Shown: one piece after another, positions 51,101 to 56,839 of the stretch
How the letters are laid out: each line of letters starts with the position of its first letter
Position numbering within the stretch: the first letter of the stretch is position 1
DNA from: Acholoe squamosa
Taxonomy: Eukaryota > Annelida > Polychaeta > Phyllodocida > Polynoidae
Direction of reading: 5' to 3'
NCBI GenBank assembly: GCA_949317995.1
Contig: OX439037.1
Span: forward strand, 54,656,080-54,720,079
DNA length: 64,000 bases
Notes under the pieces: model-generated
Told to the model about the DNA's origin: nothing
Database searches by the model: none
The model's input: the letters and a program-made list of their open reading frames with translations, nothing else
Made by a program: the position numbers and the translations under genes

Positions 51101-54003
51101 TGTGTGTAAATGAAAGAAAAAATGATAAGAACAAAACAACAAATAAATAAAACAATTAGATGTACAGGTGTAGTTAATTCATTCGAAGTGTATTCCTGTA
51201 GGAATATGCCCCTCCTCCCTACAAAACACAAAACAAACCCCAACTTGAGCAGGTTGTCAAGTTGATGGTTTAGTATATTACCTCCTTCAGGTGTCTAGTG
51301 TAGTAGGCATACAACACAGAATATTAGCAGTCTTTTCGTGTACTTGATTTATAACGATTCCTGAATATATGTGACACTGACAAAACTATAATGGATATCA
51401 ATCTGTAATGCGCCATTGTCATACTAATGGTAAATGCCGGTCCATATAAAAAACGAAATCGTAGCCACTATTAAGTGCATGGTATCACTTTTGTATGTAG
51501 ACTGGATGGAACGCTAAATTGTCTGGGTAGTCAATACATCAGTTACTTTAATATGTACTCACTTATAAGATACTTCGCTGAAAGTGTGCATAGCTATGGC
51601 CCAAACCTACCTAGGTTTACCTTAGTCAGGATGCTGATGACTGTATACACAAGTTGGAGTGAACCACAACTATGGAAAAGCATGATACCGGCTTCAAACT
51701 TCATATCCATGCATGCTAAATACGGGCTCTGATATCAGATTGGCTTGCTTTTCAGTGTACCTATACAGTACATGTAGTCCCAATTTTCTCTATTACGGTA
51801 AATTTCTAACATTGGATGGTCGTGCTCATCCCCCCTCAAACCTTTTAATTAACATTGATTGATGTTTCAAAGTGAAAATACAGACCAGTGATTCTTCAAA
51901 ATAGTCATAGGGATTCAAACAGGTTTGAGTAATGCCACCGAATTTGCTCCATTATAAGGTAATAGAAATTCTCCCAAACCAACTAGCACGACACAGGGCA
52001 CCTCTGTTCATAGCCGACAGTTGGTAGTAATCATTCATCATTTGAGGAAAAGGGGACAGTAGAAATTGCAACATAACAGAGGTTAGGATGTTTGATTTTT
52101 AACCGCTTTGTTGGTGTTTTGTGGACGTTAAGTGGTCGATTTATAACGAGGTAGGGAGTGAAGACTGAGGCTGTCGGCGCTACCCGTCCACCCACCACCC
52201 GGGTGATCCTAATCTGCACTGACATGGTAGATTTATTATCAAAGACATCGGCCAGGGAGGCAGCGGCAGAAGATTGGAGGCCGGCTAATAATGACAAATG
52301 CAGCCAGACTCTGAAGTTTGTCATGTTTGCTTGCGATCTGTCAGCCCACGCGTCCTCAAACCCACGTTCTCTAGCGCCCACTAATTTGGCGGGGGACGCC
52401 GAGCGATCGGGAAAGCTAATTGGAACTGGGTAATATTTGACTTGCATCATTTCGCTTTACGATCCCCACGCCCAGCAAAAAGTAACAAGAGAAACATGTC
52501 ACTTTTCATTAGGCCCTTGTGGGATGGAAACGGACTTGGGGGCCTTTTGAATGCATGTCCGCCGCTCGATTGGCGCTGCCGCTGCGCCAGCCGCTCAATG
52601 CAAAGGCAGGGTCAAATGTTATAAATGTACAGAGGGTCTTTCCTTTTCAAGGGCTTGTCCATGATCTATTATGGGGTCGATTTTCTGCCTCCTTGATACC
52701 TACCCCACTTGTTCGCAGTACAGATGAGAGACTTGTGTTATGTTGTGTAGGAGATGGGTGGAGTGAGGGAGGGGATGCTGAGCTCGATCTTACGCCTTCT
52801 GAAGGTCAAAGAGAAGTGCCCTCTAACGACAGGGTCTCTGAATTGTCATTGCCTGTCTTACCGCCGAGAGAGGTGGGGGGGGGGGGGTAACAGTAAGCAT
52901 GGGGATGGAAAGTGGTAAGGGGGGGGGGGGGTCACGCACCCCAACTGGCTTGATCTTTTAAAAGTAGGGCCCGGGCGCCAGAGGAACAAACACGACAAAA
53001 TTATTCTGATATGGCAATTTCCCGTTCTCTGTGGCTATATCTCGCCGCCTTTTAACCCTAGCTGTATTGGAGGCTTGGGGGCGGAGCAGGTCCGCCTTTG
53101 AAAGAACCAGAGCTATTCTTGTCTACACCCTGTCTCCAGCTTTGATCTTGGCGGGAATGTTTTTGATTTGTGCGTTGACAAAAGACACACGTGCATAAAC
53201 AGGAAGGTTATCTGTAGACTTGTGTAGTAAATTATTTAGGTATTAGTTATTCACCGTCATGGTTGAGACAACCATGGTCATGGTAAACTTGAGAATGAAA
53301 ATTACAAGTAGAAGGAAGAACAGGAAAAGACTCTCACTTTAAGTAAACCTTTGTTTTCAGTCTAAAACTAGTAAATGTCACGTTCACCTTATAACGTCCG
53401 AAGGGCTGACGTGAGGAGCTCCTCTCACATGATTGCATTGCTGGGACTTCAGTCACGGCTGCAGTCGTCAAGAAATCTTGCATTACACAAAACTTAAATG
53501 TACCGTGTATACAGGTTTCATGGTTGTACACCTCTTTAAGTGTAAAGGCCATACAGTACATTAATGTAATTTACCATAAAACTCCGAGTATACGCCTGAA
53601 CTTATAGACCATTTCAGATCCAAGGTGCGGCTTATAGAGTCACTCTGAACTCAGGATACGGCTAAGCCGTATTGTGATGAAGTTCTACAGTGATGTATCA
53701 CTTTAAGATTAGATTCATCTAAGTAGTTAGTCCCCCTAACTTTGCGTAAAGATGATATTCTGTTTTATAGCCCAAAGCAGTAGGTCAACTTTTTACCAGA
53801 TTTTGAAAAGACTAGTTAGAATTTGTAAATCAGGAAGTTGAACTTGGGATTTATATTGAGATGTAAATCATAATGTATTCATTTCTTTTCAGGAGAAGAA
53901 TGCCACTGAAGATACCCTGTCACCATCACCTGACCGACCCTTGGATGTACCTAAGGAACTATGGCGACTAGTCAATCACATCTACCAGAAAGGGATGCAA
54001 ACA
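8..54003 (+). CDS. OCRL/INPP5B: Inositol polyphosphate 5-phosphatase, OCRL/INPP5B type (17 exons, both ends outside window)
   Basis: The family removes the 5-phosphate from PtdIns(4,5)P2 and PtdIns(3,4,5)P3 on endosomes, Golgi, clathrin-coated membranes and cilia. Exons: 8-112, 2407-2527, 2771-2902, 3209-3310, 3767-3881, 4298-4414, 7346-7453, 9363-9433, 9843-9954, 11778-11887, 13115-13250, 13556-13666, 15680-15748, 16163-16259, 32621-32745, 49749-49859, 53893-54003. They splice into 617 codons with every phase matching and no stop. Counting from the first full codon, the catalytic domain is about residues 120-409, with GTWNVNG (123), FQELD (154), GNKGGV (231), NSHLAAH (251), WIGDLNYR (294), PAWCDR (370) and SDHKPV (397). 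All catalytic motifs are present. An ASH domain (Rab binding in this family) spans about 447-580 and the RhoGAP-like domain begins near 598. Whether the gene is OCRL, INPP5B or a single pre-duplication orthologue cannot be decided here. Introns 14 and 15 exceed 16 kb and are full of transposons. Confidence 0.95.
113..2406 (+). other. Intron 1
   Basis: It has GT-AG ends. It contains the TTAA-flanked MITE at 831-1069. It also contains several fragments of the same family, recognisable by gagtaactcgc and gcatcatg words, at about 220-260, 900-990, 1380-1440 and 1540-1565. I see no other coding or RNA signal. Confidence 0.6.
831..1069. mobile_element. TTAA-flanked MITE (piggyBac-like)
   Basis: A 239-bp non-coding element bounded by CCCTTTAAGGGCAGC on the left and the inverse of CCCTTTAAGGACCGC on the right. 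TTAA lies directly outside both ends (827-830 and 1070-1073). A TTAA target with CCC-starting inverted repeats is typical of piggyBac. The interior holds repeated gcgagtnactc and gcatcatg motifs that recur all over the window. Confidence 0.7.
2407..2527 (+). CDS. OCRL/INPP5B: Exon 2: low-complexity linker
   Basis: The acceptor ...cattacattcag is directly before 2407 and the donor is gtaagg at 2528. It encodes a Ser/Gly/acidic linker ([20 protein letters not shown] then [18 protein letters not shown]). Its last two bases (ag) plus the first g of exon 3 make an Arg codon. The exon is easy to miss because a longer unrelated open frame lies on the opposite strand. Family members carry a variable linker here, between the N-terminal domain and the phosphatase. 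Confidence 0.75.
2771..2902 (+). CDS. OCRL/INPP5B: Exon 3: helix before the phosphatase domain
   Basis: The acceptor is atattttcag and the donor gtaagttg. The encoded segment ([12 protein letters not shown]... then [20 protein letters not shown]) resembles the helical lead-in, rich in Lys and Glu, that precedes the catalytic core in OCRL and INPP5B. It ends two bases into an Arg codon completed by exon 4. Confidence 0.9.
3209..3310 (+). CDS. OCRL/INPP5B: Exon 4: start of 5-phosphatase catalytic domain
   Basis: It encodes [20 protein letters not shown] and then [19 protein letters not shown] is the first signature motif of inositol 5-phosphatases. The Asn helps coordinate the active-site metal in the family's endonuclease-like fold. 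The donor is gtgagg at 3311. Confidence 0.97.
3449..3622. mobile_element. Degenerate copy of the TTAA/CCCTTTAAGG MITE family
   Basis: The left end reads taaccctttaagggcc. The right end reads ggtccttgaaactaacc, a decayed inverse of it. The element lies in intron 4, between exons 4 and 5. No intact target duplication remains. Confidence 0.45.
3767..3881 (+). CDS. OCRL/INPP5B: Exon 5: catalytic domain, metal-binding FQELD
   Basis: The acceptor is ctacag at 3761-3766 and the donor gtatgt at 3882. It encodes [20 protein letters not shown] and then [18 protein letters not shown]. The Glu of FQEL is the conserved magnesium ligand of the family. Confidence 0.97.
4022..4206 (+). mobile_element. SINE-like repeat, copy 1
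   Basis: About 185 bp starting gcgggcttccctagcccact and ending gaaatggcgttaaacatc followed by (ACTC)n. A second copy, roughly nine tenths identical by eye, lies at 59845-60017, and a 3' fragment lies at 38897. A fixed body with a short-repeat 3' tail is typical of SINEs. I could not assign a confident tRNA-like head. Confidence 0.6.
4298..4414 (+). CDS. OCRL/INPP5B: Exon 6: catalytic domain core strand
   Basis: It encodes [20 protein letters not shown] and then [25 protein letters not shown] and VGTGILGMM are typical of the OCRL/INPP5B catalytic core. The exon ends in phase 0 at ATGATG|gtaagt. The last 16 coding bases and the donor are part of a 63-bp tandem repeat that continues into the intron. 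Confidence 0.97.
4399..4680 (+). repeat. 63-bp tandem repeat duplicating the exon 6 splice donor
   Basis: Five copies begin near 4399, 4462, 4525, 4587 and 4641. Each carries TATCCTGGGTATGATG followed by gtaagt (gataagt in the fifth). The first copy spans the real exon end and donor, and the others reproduce both inside the intron. An isolated diverged copy lies at about 5440-5480. Confidence 0.9.
6118..7105. repeat. 54-bp minisatellite in intron 6, interrupted by a MITE
   Basis: The unit contains ggcaagtggaaatgtacaca, ggctacatgacatgggtaaa and tgtaagtagtacat, with about nine copies at 6118-6606 and five more at 6829-7105. The unit length is a multiple of three, so long open frames appear on the minus strand. 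They are repeat artefacts. Confidence 0.85.
6607..6828. mobile_element. TA-flanked MITE (Tc1/mariner-like) inside the minisatellite
   Basis: A 222-bp insert with inverted ends (aaattctctcgtataagc left, its inverse right). TA at 6605-6606 and 6829-6830 flanks it, and the minisatellite unit resumes exactly after the second TA. Internal cgtataagc-type repeats recur. It has no coding capacity. Confidence 0.75.
7346..7453 (+). CDS. OCRL/INPP5B: Exon 7: catalytic domain, GNKGG and NSHLAAH
   Basis: The acceptor is tatatacactag. The frame encodes [20 protein letters not shown] and then [16 protein letters not shown], two of the most conserved active-site segments (His of NSHL). The donor gtattc is a weak match to the consensus. 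A longer open frame here, 7218-7736, is in the wrong frame and is not the coding one. Confidence 0.97.
7454..9362 (+). other. Intron 7
   Basis: It has GT-AG ends with a weak donor (gtattc). The sequence is AT-rich. I see no gene, no clear mobile-element ends and no tandem repeat. Confidence 0.5.
9363..9433 (+). CDS. OCRL/INPP5B: Exon 8: catalytic domain loop
   Basis: The acceptor is ctcaatttcag and the donor gtaagt. It encodes [20 protein letters not shown] and then SDH, plus two bases (ga) completed to Asp by exon 9. In the family this segment follows the NSHLAAH helix and precedes the GDLNYR strand. Confidence 0.93.
9843..9954 (+). CDS. OCRL/INPP5B: Exon 9: catalytic domain, WIGDLNYR
   Basis: The acceptor is ttgtttgcag and the donor gtaggt. 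It encodes [20 protein letters not shown] and then [18 protein letters not shown]-x-GD-x-NYR is the second signature motif of 5-phosphatases, and its Asp and Asn belong to the active site. Confidence 0.98.
10187..11595. mobile_element. Foldback-like element with ~260-bp inverted arms
   Basis: The left arm (10187-10445) begins ggccacccccctctaccccc. The right arm (11330-11595) ends with its near-perfect inverse. The arms share further blocks such as gaccagaaaatcctg and aagtacccgaaaatga in inverted order. The core (10600-11300) holds many diverged gggataggca units. There is no transposase frame, and no convincing target duplication was seen. It lies in intron 9. Confidence 0.7.
11778..11887 (+). 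CDS. OCRL/INPP5B: Exon 10: catalytic domain, FIPTYKYD
   Basis: The acceptor is tttctcctag and the donor gtcagt. It encodes [20 protein letters not shown] and then [16 protein letters not shown], with a split Ser codon. The [12 protein letters not shown] block binds substrate in this family. Confidence 0.97.
11888..13114 (+). other. Intron 10
   Basis: It has GT-AG ends. A poly-G run at about 12702-12715 sits in a fragment that resembles the interior of the MITE at 14208. I see no coding or RNA signal. Confidence 0.5.
13115..13250 (+). CDS. OCRL/INPP5B: Exon 11: catalytic domain end, PAWCDR and SDHKPV
   Basis: The acceptor is gttcaattacag and the donor gtaaat. It encodes [20 protein letters not shown], then a short loop and [19 protein letters not shown] and SDHKPV are the last two signature motifs (substrate-binding Arg, catalytic Asp-His). 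The catalytic domain is therefore complete and apparently active. Confidence 0.98.
13556..13666 (+). CDS. OCRL/INPP5B: Exon 12: helical linker between phosphatase and ASH domains
   Basis: The acceptor is caattttcag and the donor gtgagt. It encodes [20 protein letters not shown] and then [17 protein letters not shown], a charged helix matching the conserved connector after SDHKPV in OCRL and INPP5B. It is phase 0 on both sides. Confidence 0.95.
13667..15679 (+). other. Intron 12
   Basis: It contains the 5-bp-TSD MITE at 14208-14368 and poly-A and poly-G runs. The minus-strand open frame at 14555-14959 comes from low-complexity A/G tracts. I see nothing functional in 14380-15670. Confidence 0.5.
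14208..14368. mobile_element. hAT-like MITE with 5-bp target duplication
   Basis: 161 bp with ends CACGGGCGTGGGAAGC and the inverse of CATGGGCGTGGAAAGC. It is flanked by ATTTA on both sides (14203-14207 and 14369-14373). The interior is G/C-skewed with a poly-G run. The ends resemble those of the element at 62363-62506, which also has a 5-bp duplication. Confidence 0.65.
15680..15748 (+). CDS. OCRL/INPP5B: Exon 13: ASH domain, first strands
   Basis: A 69-base phase-0 exon with acceptor tttgaatgcag and donor gtgagt. It encodes [20 protein letters not shown] and then VGQ. The alternating hydrophobic pattern ending in an Asn-x-Gly-Gln turn is typical of the immunoglobulin-like ASH domain of this family. 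Confidence 0.93.
16163..16259 (+). CDS. OCRL/INPP5B: Exon 14: ASH domain, YCKPWL
   Basis: The acceptor is tttttgctag and the donor gtgagt. It encodes [20 protein letters not shown] and then [12 protein letters not shown], ending one base into a Lys codon. YCKPWL is a hallmark of the OCRL/INPP5B ASH domain. A 16.4 kb intron follows. Confidence 0.96.
16260..19354 (+). other. Proximal part of intron 14
   Basis: From 16560 to 18120 it is a cluster of TTAA-type MITE copies and fragments, with gagttactcgccagc and atgcatcatg words. The remainder is unrecognised AT-rich sequence. No gene is seen. Confidence 0.5.
17395..17628. mobile_element. TTAA-type MITE with ~45-bp inverted ends
   Basis: The left end ccatttaagggccgctgatg and onward is mirrored by the right end through about 45 bp, including the shared block tgcatcatgcccattggt. 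TTAA follows at 17629-17632. The left flank is ttga, a one-base change from TTAA. It belongs to the same family as 831-1069, and several fragments lie next to it. Confidence 0.65.
20872..21031. mobile_element. 160-bp hairpin MITE
   Basis: The ends CACAGCTAAAAATA and their inverse bound an almost fully self-complementary sequence. The inner arms share aaaactaccagttttaag and its inverse. It lies between the left arm of the large element and the LINE remnant. No clear target duplication is seen. Confidence 0.7.
21214..23759 (+). pseudogene. Decayed non-LTR retrotransposon (LINE), endonuclease plus reverse transcriptase
   Basis: A LINE polyprotein remnant broken by at least one frameshift (near 21475) and stops at 22041-22043, about 22538 and 23193-23195. 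The endonuclease part has an ALSES motif near 21228, GDLNID at 21486 and SDHLPV at about 21680. The reverse transcriptase part has [32 protein letters not shown] and YADDIVLY (about 23058). The thumb region includes YLGVIID (about 23295). It ends in A-rich sequence. The order EN then RT with LGP-type palm motifs points to the jockey/CR1/L2 side of LINEs. It is not functional as seen. Confidence 0.9.
23760..24837. other. Interior of the composite element, 3' of the LINE
   Basis: A-rich LINE tail at 23760-23850, then sequence without recognised coding potential up to the right inverted arm. It contains no clear repeats. Confidence 0.4.
26423..26505 (+). repeat. DIRS left inverted terminal repeat
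   Basis: It begins aaagtttatgtctggttgct and ends cccataatgcatcagt. Its inverse is found at 31467-31555, and the inverse of its first 38 bases at 31230-31267. Confidence 0.88.
26717..28288 (+). pseudogene. DIRS Gag-like region
   Basis: An open frame at 26717-27064 starts [14 protein letters not shown] and is Thr-rich, then basic and acidic. A second piece at 28025-28288 ([18 protein letters not shown]...) resembles DIRS ORF1 C-terminal segments by position and composition. The two are separated by stops. The assignment to Gag is by position, not by a diagnostic motif. Confidence 0.55.
28550..29950 (+). pseudogene. DIRS reverse transcriptase and RNase H remnant
   Basis: Fragments in three frames make up one polyprotein. 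RT begins with [20 protein letters not shown], then [17 protein letters not shown] and the catalytic GYIDDKF near 29061. TFLGYVIDT follows at about 29200. RNase H comes next, with TDSSDNGWG (about 29530), [15 protein letters not shown] (about 29670) and AHIPGKEN (about 29790). Stops at 28868, 29162 and 29592 and frameshifts show the element is dead. Confidence 0.85.
29951..31163 (+). pseudogene. DIRS tyrosine recombinase remnant
   Basis: The main open frame is 30348-30947, preceded by diverged frames from about 30000. [13 protein letters not shown] holds the first catalytic Arg. A TGA at 30945-30947 interrupts the frame, after which [16 protein letters not shown] (His-x-x-Arg box) and FAKFYKRS (candidate catalytic Tyr) follow to a stop at 31161. 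All three catalytic clusters of the family are therefore still readable. The recombinase replaces an integrase in DIRS elements. Confidence 0.88.
31230..31349 (+). repeat. DIRS internal complementary region
   Basis: The first half is complementary to the left terminus and the second half to the right terminus. The junction between halves, acaagttaaacgagactta, marks where the two element ends meet in the circular intermediate proposed for DIRS. Confidence 0.82.
31467..31596 (+). repeat. DIRS right inverted terminal repeat
   Basis: It begins actgatgcattatgcgcc, the inverse of the left repeat's inner end. It continues through tctagcaacccttataaac to an outer end near ccaaggtaagtcttgttta. It is slightly longer than the left repeat, as is usual for DIRS. 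Confidence 0.82.
31597..32620 (+). other. Distal part of intron 14
   Basis: It contains TTAA-family MITE fragments (about 31790-31870 and 32515-32590). Nothing else is recognised before the polypyrimidine tract of exon 15. Confidence 0.45.
32621..32745 (+). CDS. OCRL/INPP5B: Exon 15: ASH domain, Rab-binding strands
   Basis: The acceptor is a strong polypyrimidine run ending tttttcag. It encodes [20 protein letters not shown] and then [29 protein letters not shown] is strongly conserved in the family. The 5' splice site is GTATCCTTTT, the U12-type consensus rather than the U2 form. The join to exon 16 ([11 protein letters not shown]) is in phase 0 and preserves the expected length. Confidence 0.95.
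32746..37099. other. First 4.3 kb of intron 15
   Basis: MITE-family fragments lie at 33530-33630, 34060-34081 (right end with TTAA) and 34680-34810. A poly-T/poly-G run lies at 35950-35990. The part around 36180-36420 has loosely repeated ctgactc and catgag words. No gene is seen. Confidence 0.45.
34200..34640. promoter_or_regulatory. Candidate conserved non-coding element A
   Basis: A non-repetitive block with many homeodomain-type ATTA/TAAT words, free of MITE sequence. It shares the 13-mer attaggcgaatct (34551-34563) with block B at 40200-40440. This is inferred from sequence texture only, because no alignment was possible. Confidence 0.3.
37101..37440 (-). pseudogene. LINE fragment (reverse transcriptase thumb region)
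   Basis: On the minus strand the frames read [18 protein letters not shown], then [29 protein letters not shown] is the conserved segment just after the RT palm in many LINEs. A frameshift separates it from a second piece ([15 protein letters not shown]). The palm and endonuclease are missing. Confidence 0.65.
38897..39262 (+). repeat. SINE 3' fragment with expanded ACTC microsatellite
   Basis: atgaatatgaccatagctgt at 38897 matches the 3' part of the SINE-like repeat. Its short ACTC tail has expanded to about 320 bp of actcactctatgcactc variants. Overlapping open frames here (His/Ser/Leu/Thr repeats) are artefacts. Confidence 0.8.
39836..40147. mobile_element. Harbinger-like MITE, copy 1
   Basis: 312 bp with inverted ends GGGAGTGGTCATTTATTATC, then AACAGGGGGG, and TAA duplicated on both sides (39833-39835 and 40148-40150). 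A 3-bp TWA duplication is typical of PIF/Harbinger. It has G-rich terminal runs and no coding capacity. It is nearly identical to 63471-63788. Confidence 0.8.
40200..40440. promoter_or_regulatory. Candidate conserved non-coding element B
   Basis: A non-repetitive ATTA-rich block with the same attaggcgaatct word (40258-40270) as block A 5.7 kb upstream. The role is inferred only. Diverged MITE ends follow at about 40600-40840. Confidence 0.3.
41254..41391. repeat. 27-bp tandem repeat, five copies
   Basis: The unit is caatgcaatgctttggaagc plus atcatgt, repeated five times almost perfectly. It resembles the gcatcatg / gatgctccaatgcagc words of the TTAA MITE family, so it may be an expanded MITE fragment. 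Open frames on both strands are artefacts. Confidence 0.9.
42409..42728. mobile_element. Harbinger-like MITE, variant family, inside minisatellite
   Basis: 320 bp with ends GGGAGTGATCATTTTTTAAC and its inverse, TAA on both sides (42406-42408 and 42729-42731). The flanking minisatellite unit (ccacctaa / taacccgaac) is restored if one TAA and the element are removed. A lone left end of the same family is at 42296, and a lone right end at 45906. Confidence 0.75.
43135..43510 (-). repeat. C-rich minisatellite, left palindrome arm
   Basis: A unit of ~30 bp reading ccgcctaacccgaacatcca then cccaacactc. It is the inverse of the array at 44722-45835. Smaller blocks of the same unit lie at 42370-42405 and 42725-42835. 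Confidence 0.85.
43627..44612. mobile_element. Harbinger-like TIR element at palindrome centre
   Basis: Inverted ends GGGAGTGATCATTATCTAAC then AACTTAGTGACG (left) and their inverse (right) bracket ~986 bp. TAA flanks the left and TTA the right, and the sequence beyond is itself inverted. A second, truncated MITE (from 44188, preceded by TAA) is nested in the right half. The core has no transposase frame. Confidence 0.6.
44722..45835 (+). repeat. G-rich minisatellite, right palindrome arm
   Basis: About 36 units of ~30 bp, consensus gagtgttgggtggatgttcg then ggttaggcgggg. Variant units include a taggcctactgggtgggagg form. Each unit has several GG/GGG runs around gggttagg. Confidence 0.9.
45880..46210. 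repeat. Inverted pair of short dispersed blocks
   Basis: Two copies of a block containing gaagccactcactctcatcc and cggaggcctccactac lie head-to-head here (45950-46030 minus, 46135-46200 plus). Two more plus-strand copies are at 41855-41905 and 42165-42240. It looks like a small dispersed repeat and its class is unknown. Confidence 0.55.
46521..46970. other. Spacer between palindrome and duplicated promoter units
   Basis: AT-rich, with an aataaataaac simple repeat at about 46780-46820. Nothing else is recognised. Confidence 0.4.
46971..47953 (+). repeat. Duplicated unit 1: promoter-like cassette with broken first exon
   Basis: Bounded by TGGCCCAGGT and its inverse ACCTGGGCCA. Inside, ACTTCCGGC (ETS/GABP-type, 47592), CGCGCATGCGCAC (NRF1-type, 47611) and AAAATGGCGGAC (YY1-type, 47639) stand in order, with an ATG at 47642. 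An earlier CTTCCGG and GCATGCGCGC pair is at about 47400-47435. The reading frame MADSET... runs on about 47 codons. A second frame, [15 protein letters not shown], looks more protein-like, suggesting a frameshifted host first exon. Confidence 0.65.
47992..48950 (+). repeat. Duplicated unit 2: promoter-like cassette with broken first exon
   Basis: Tandem copy of the preceding unit with the same 10-bp inverted ends and the same ETS, NRF1 and YY1-type sites. The ATG is at 48671, 1029 bp after that of unit 1. It also reads MADSETI, then diverges. [15 protein letters not shown] is again in the other frame. Both copies therefore share an old frame break. Confidence 0.65.
48951..49748. other. Distal end of intron 15
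   Basis: A (CA)n-like run at about 49380-49400 and a TTAA-family MITE fragment at about 49615-49695, which ends only some 35 nt before the U12 branch site. Confidence 0.5.
49749..49859 (+). CDS. OCRL/INPP5B: Exon 16: ASH domain end
   Basis: It encodes [20 protein letters not shown] and then [26 protein letters not shown] and PIRE are conserved at the ASH C-terminus in this family. The acceptor has no polypyrimidine tract but has TTCCTTGAC 11 nt upstream (branch A to exon), as in U12 introns. The donor is gtaagttg. Confidence 0.95.
49860..53892 (+). other. Intron 16
   Basis: A 4 kb GT-AG intron. MITE fragments lie at 50155-50240. A GC-richer, non-repetitive stretch lies at about 52150-52440. 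Poly-G runs lie at 52875 and 52920. A decayed cgtataagc-type repeat lies at 53580-53650. No gene is seen. Confidence 0.45.
53893..54003 (+). CDS. OCRL/INPP5B: Exon 17: linker and start of RhoGAP-like domain
   Basis: The acceptor is catttcttttcag and the donor gtaagt. It encodes [20 protein letters not shown] and then [33 protein letters not shown] aligns with the first helix of the RhoGAP-like domain, which is normally catalytically inert in OCRL and INPP5B and binds Rac/Cdc42 or APPL1. The remaining RhoGAP exons were not found before 64000. Confidence 0.94.
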
Positions 54004-56790
54004 GTAAGTAATTTTGGACTATGATATTGAGCGTGTTTCAGGGATGGAAGTCTTCAGGGATTCCCCTGATTTCAGGGATTTTGAAGCTCCCAGGCCCTAT
54101 ACATTCTTATAAAAACCCAGGTTTTTGGGCCGATATTGTCCCATTCCAGGGGTTTTCATGCTTTGTGACTTTCATCCCTGGTGTTTAGGCGTGGCCAATC
54201 CTCACGTAGCCAAGGCTGAAATTGAGAAGGGGTCACTGAAAACCATCACATTGCAGGTGGTGGCGGATAAGATATAATTGGAGGACTGCCAAAATAGGTT
54301 TTCGCTCCCGTAGCATGGGTTTCAACTGTAATGTGTATTTTACCAAGTTAACCCTTTTAGGTTAGTATGAAGTCTCACGGCTTCGTGTACCATACTCATT
54401 ATGGTGCACGACCCTAGCGTTGCAATGGCTCAACGCCCCAACTTTCTTTTTGACCCCCCCTCCCCCCCAAAAAAAAAGAAAAGAAAGAAAAAAATAAAAA
54501 TATGAAAAGACCCTCAAACTTCTTGTCCTCCCTTTTCAACAAATAATGGGGTGTTCAAAGTTACGTCGTACACCTTTATAATTATTTGCTAAAACGATAG
54601 ACTAAGTGAGTTCAACTTCACAAACCTGAAATGCTGTCTTAATTGATATATATTGGTGACATTAAAACAGTACCTTGGGGCATCTATTTTGTATGTCCAA
54701 GGCACCATGAAAATGTTTCAGTTCCTACATCAGATTATATCGGATCATAATCAAATGCATAGGTGTTCTTTAGATCTGTTCCTAGTCACGCCGCTGGGGA
54801 GGCAGGTCACGTCGTTTGTTTCCTGTCCTAATTGTGAATGGTTTTAATATTAGATGGTGGTCCACTTCTGGAATGTGTCTTGACTGCTGGTGTGTATACC
54901 AGGCTACTTAGCTCTTTCAGGACGGAATGATGTAATGATTAAGACACTGTGGCCCCAATTCTTATAATCTAAAAGGATCGACATGATGCACTGATATGCT
55001 GGCGAGTTACTCACGGGCTCTGCATCGGCACTTGATTATGAGATGATGTTAATGCCATATGTCGCCCTTAAAGGTTTCATCATGTTTATCATTCCCGTCA
55101 CGGTGACACGCAGAAATCACACGGGCATGACGACCGGAAATCACCGCCGACATGACCCAGGCACCACCCCCTCCCAATCACTCCTCACCCCAGAGGGGTC
55201 AAGGTCACATTCAGGGAAGGCCACAAGGTCATGTTGTTGGTGCTGTGGTAGACGCTAGGGGGCGTTGTTGTGGGGAGGGGGGTATGATTATGGGTATACA
55301 TCATCTAGTTAAGGCTAGCCTATTGATTGAGGCTTTCACCCGTATGACAAGGCGCAGCTTACGACCGTTTTATAGCTACCCAGAGGACGCCCTCTCACAC
55401 GGCCCACTCCCACCCTCACTCACACACTTCTCCAGCACCGAAACCTCCATCCCCTAGTAACCCTGTAAGGACCATGTCGTGTTTTCTTGCATTATGCCTT
55501 ATTGTTTTATAATACGTGAGTGCGGCCCTGATGGTTAGCTCACCGGGACCGCATTTATGCATCGTGGTCACGATATACTCCCATGGGGTCGGTGTGAGTA
55601 ACTCGCCAGGGGCACAATTGGTATATCATTACCAAAAAGGAACGATAATTTAAGGCTTTATGCAAAAAAAAATCAAATGGTTAAGCTTCCTCCAGAGGCC
55701 ACTCCTGACGCGTGCACGTGTATACTGCGGCGTCCTAACGACCTCCTGTACGTGCTTTGTCATTAGGACTACTTAGACGACTTATAAAGCTTAAAACTAG
55801 CTCCGGGAGCAGGACCGGAGTCAAAGTGCACCCACCTGACCCCTTTTTTTTAAATGATAGAAAAACCCGGACGTGCCTGGGAAAGTAGATGGGGCTTGAA
55901 AGGCAATCGTACCGTGTGAAATATCGGCACCTCCGACAGCTTGGATCTACACCTTAGTATTAAGCGTCACACCTCCTGTCCCTCCTCTCACCCCCGCCCC
56001 TTCCACACCGTTATCTGTGGTACAGTCCTCTCCACTGCCATCCTACAGCCCCAAACCTGCTCTAGCACGGTAACTCCTATAGTCCACTGTCTATGTTCCA
56101 GAAGTATTTGCGACCATTATCTTGGGTGTGTGTATACCAAAAATGATATGACTATATGCGAATGGACCTGTGCAATGGGTTTAGTTTTCGACCCAACATA
56201 AGTGTTTTAGTCAGCCTGAATTCAGGACCGGTGGTTAGATAAGTACTGTAGAATTGATACTGTGTGCATGGTACACTAATGTGATGTAATCAAACTCTTT
56301 ACTGGCATCCTTTTAATAATCTCTATTTGTACTGACATCTTGATTTCTATAACAATCCCACAGATGGCACACCTAATGTGACCCCCTCCCCCCTCTAACC
56401 TTCTCTTTTCACAGCGTAACCCGAGCAACACTCACACCACCTAATCCGACAGAATGCAAATCATATTGACTCAATTCATTCCGTCTATTCCCTCACATAA
56501 AAAGCCTGTGAATACCAAATTCCACAATTTTTAAGAACCACTAACTGATTTGTTTGCATTATAAATATAAGAAATTTAAATGTTCAAATCACTCCACGGC
56601 TGATTATTGGCTTCCGATTAGAATTACTATACTCTAATGTACCACTGTAATACGAATAGACCATACTATATATCCGATGATAACACGTAAGCCCCTCCCA
56701 TCCACACCATCAGCCCCACCTCACCCCAAGAACTGATTCAGTAAAAGTCTGCGTGACGAATCCTGTGAGTGGACCATATTTTTCTGTTAA
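54004..56790 (+). other. Intron 17, proximal part
   Basis: No RhoGAP exon was found. TTAA-family MITE ends and fragments lie at 54348-54440, 54995-55090 and 55520-55620. The remainder is unrecognised. Confidence 0.4.
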
Positions 56791-56798
56791 CATCATTG

Positions 56799-56813
56799 GT
56801 TGCCTGGAGCAAC
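56799..56813 (+). promoter_or_regulatory. RFX X-box
   Basis: GTTGCCTGGAGCAAC fits the RFX consensus of two inverted half-sites (GTTGCC and AGCAAC) with a 3-bp spacer. RFX factors control ciliary genes. It lies in a non-repetitive block of intron 17. Confidence 0.5.
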
Positions 56814-56839
56814 TGGTTTTCTCCGAGAACTAATTTCCC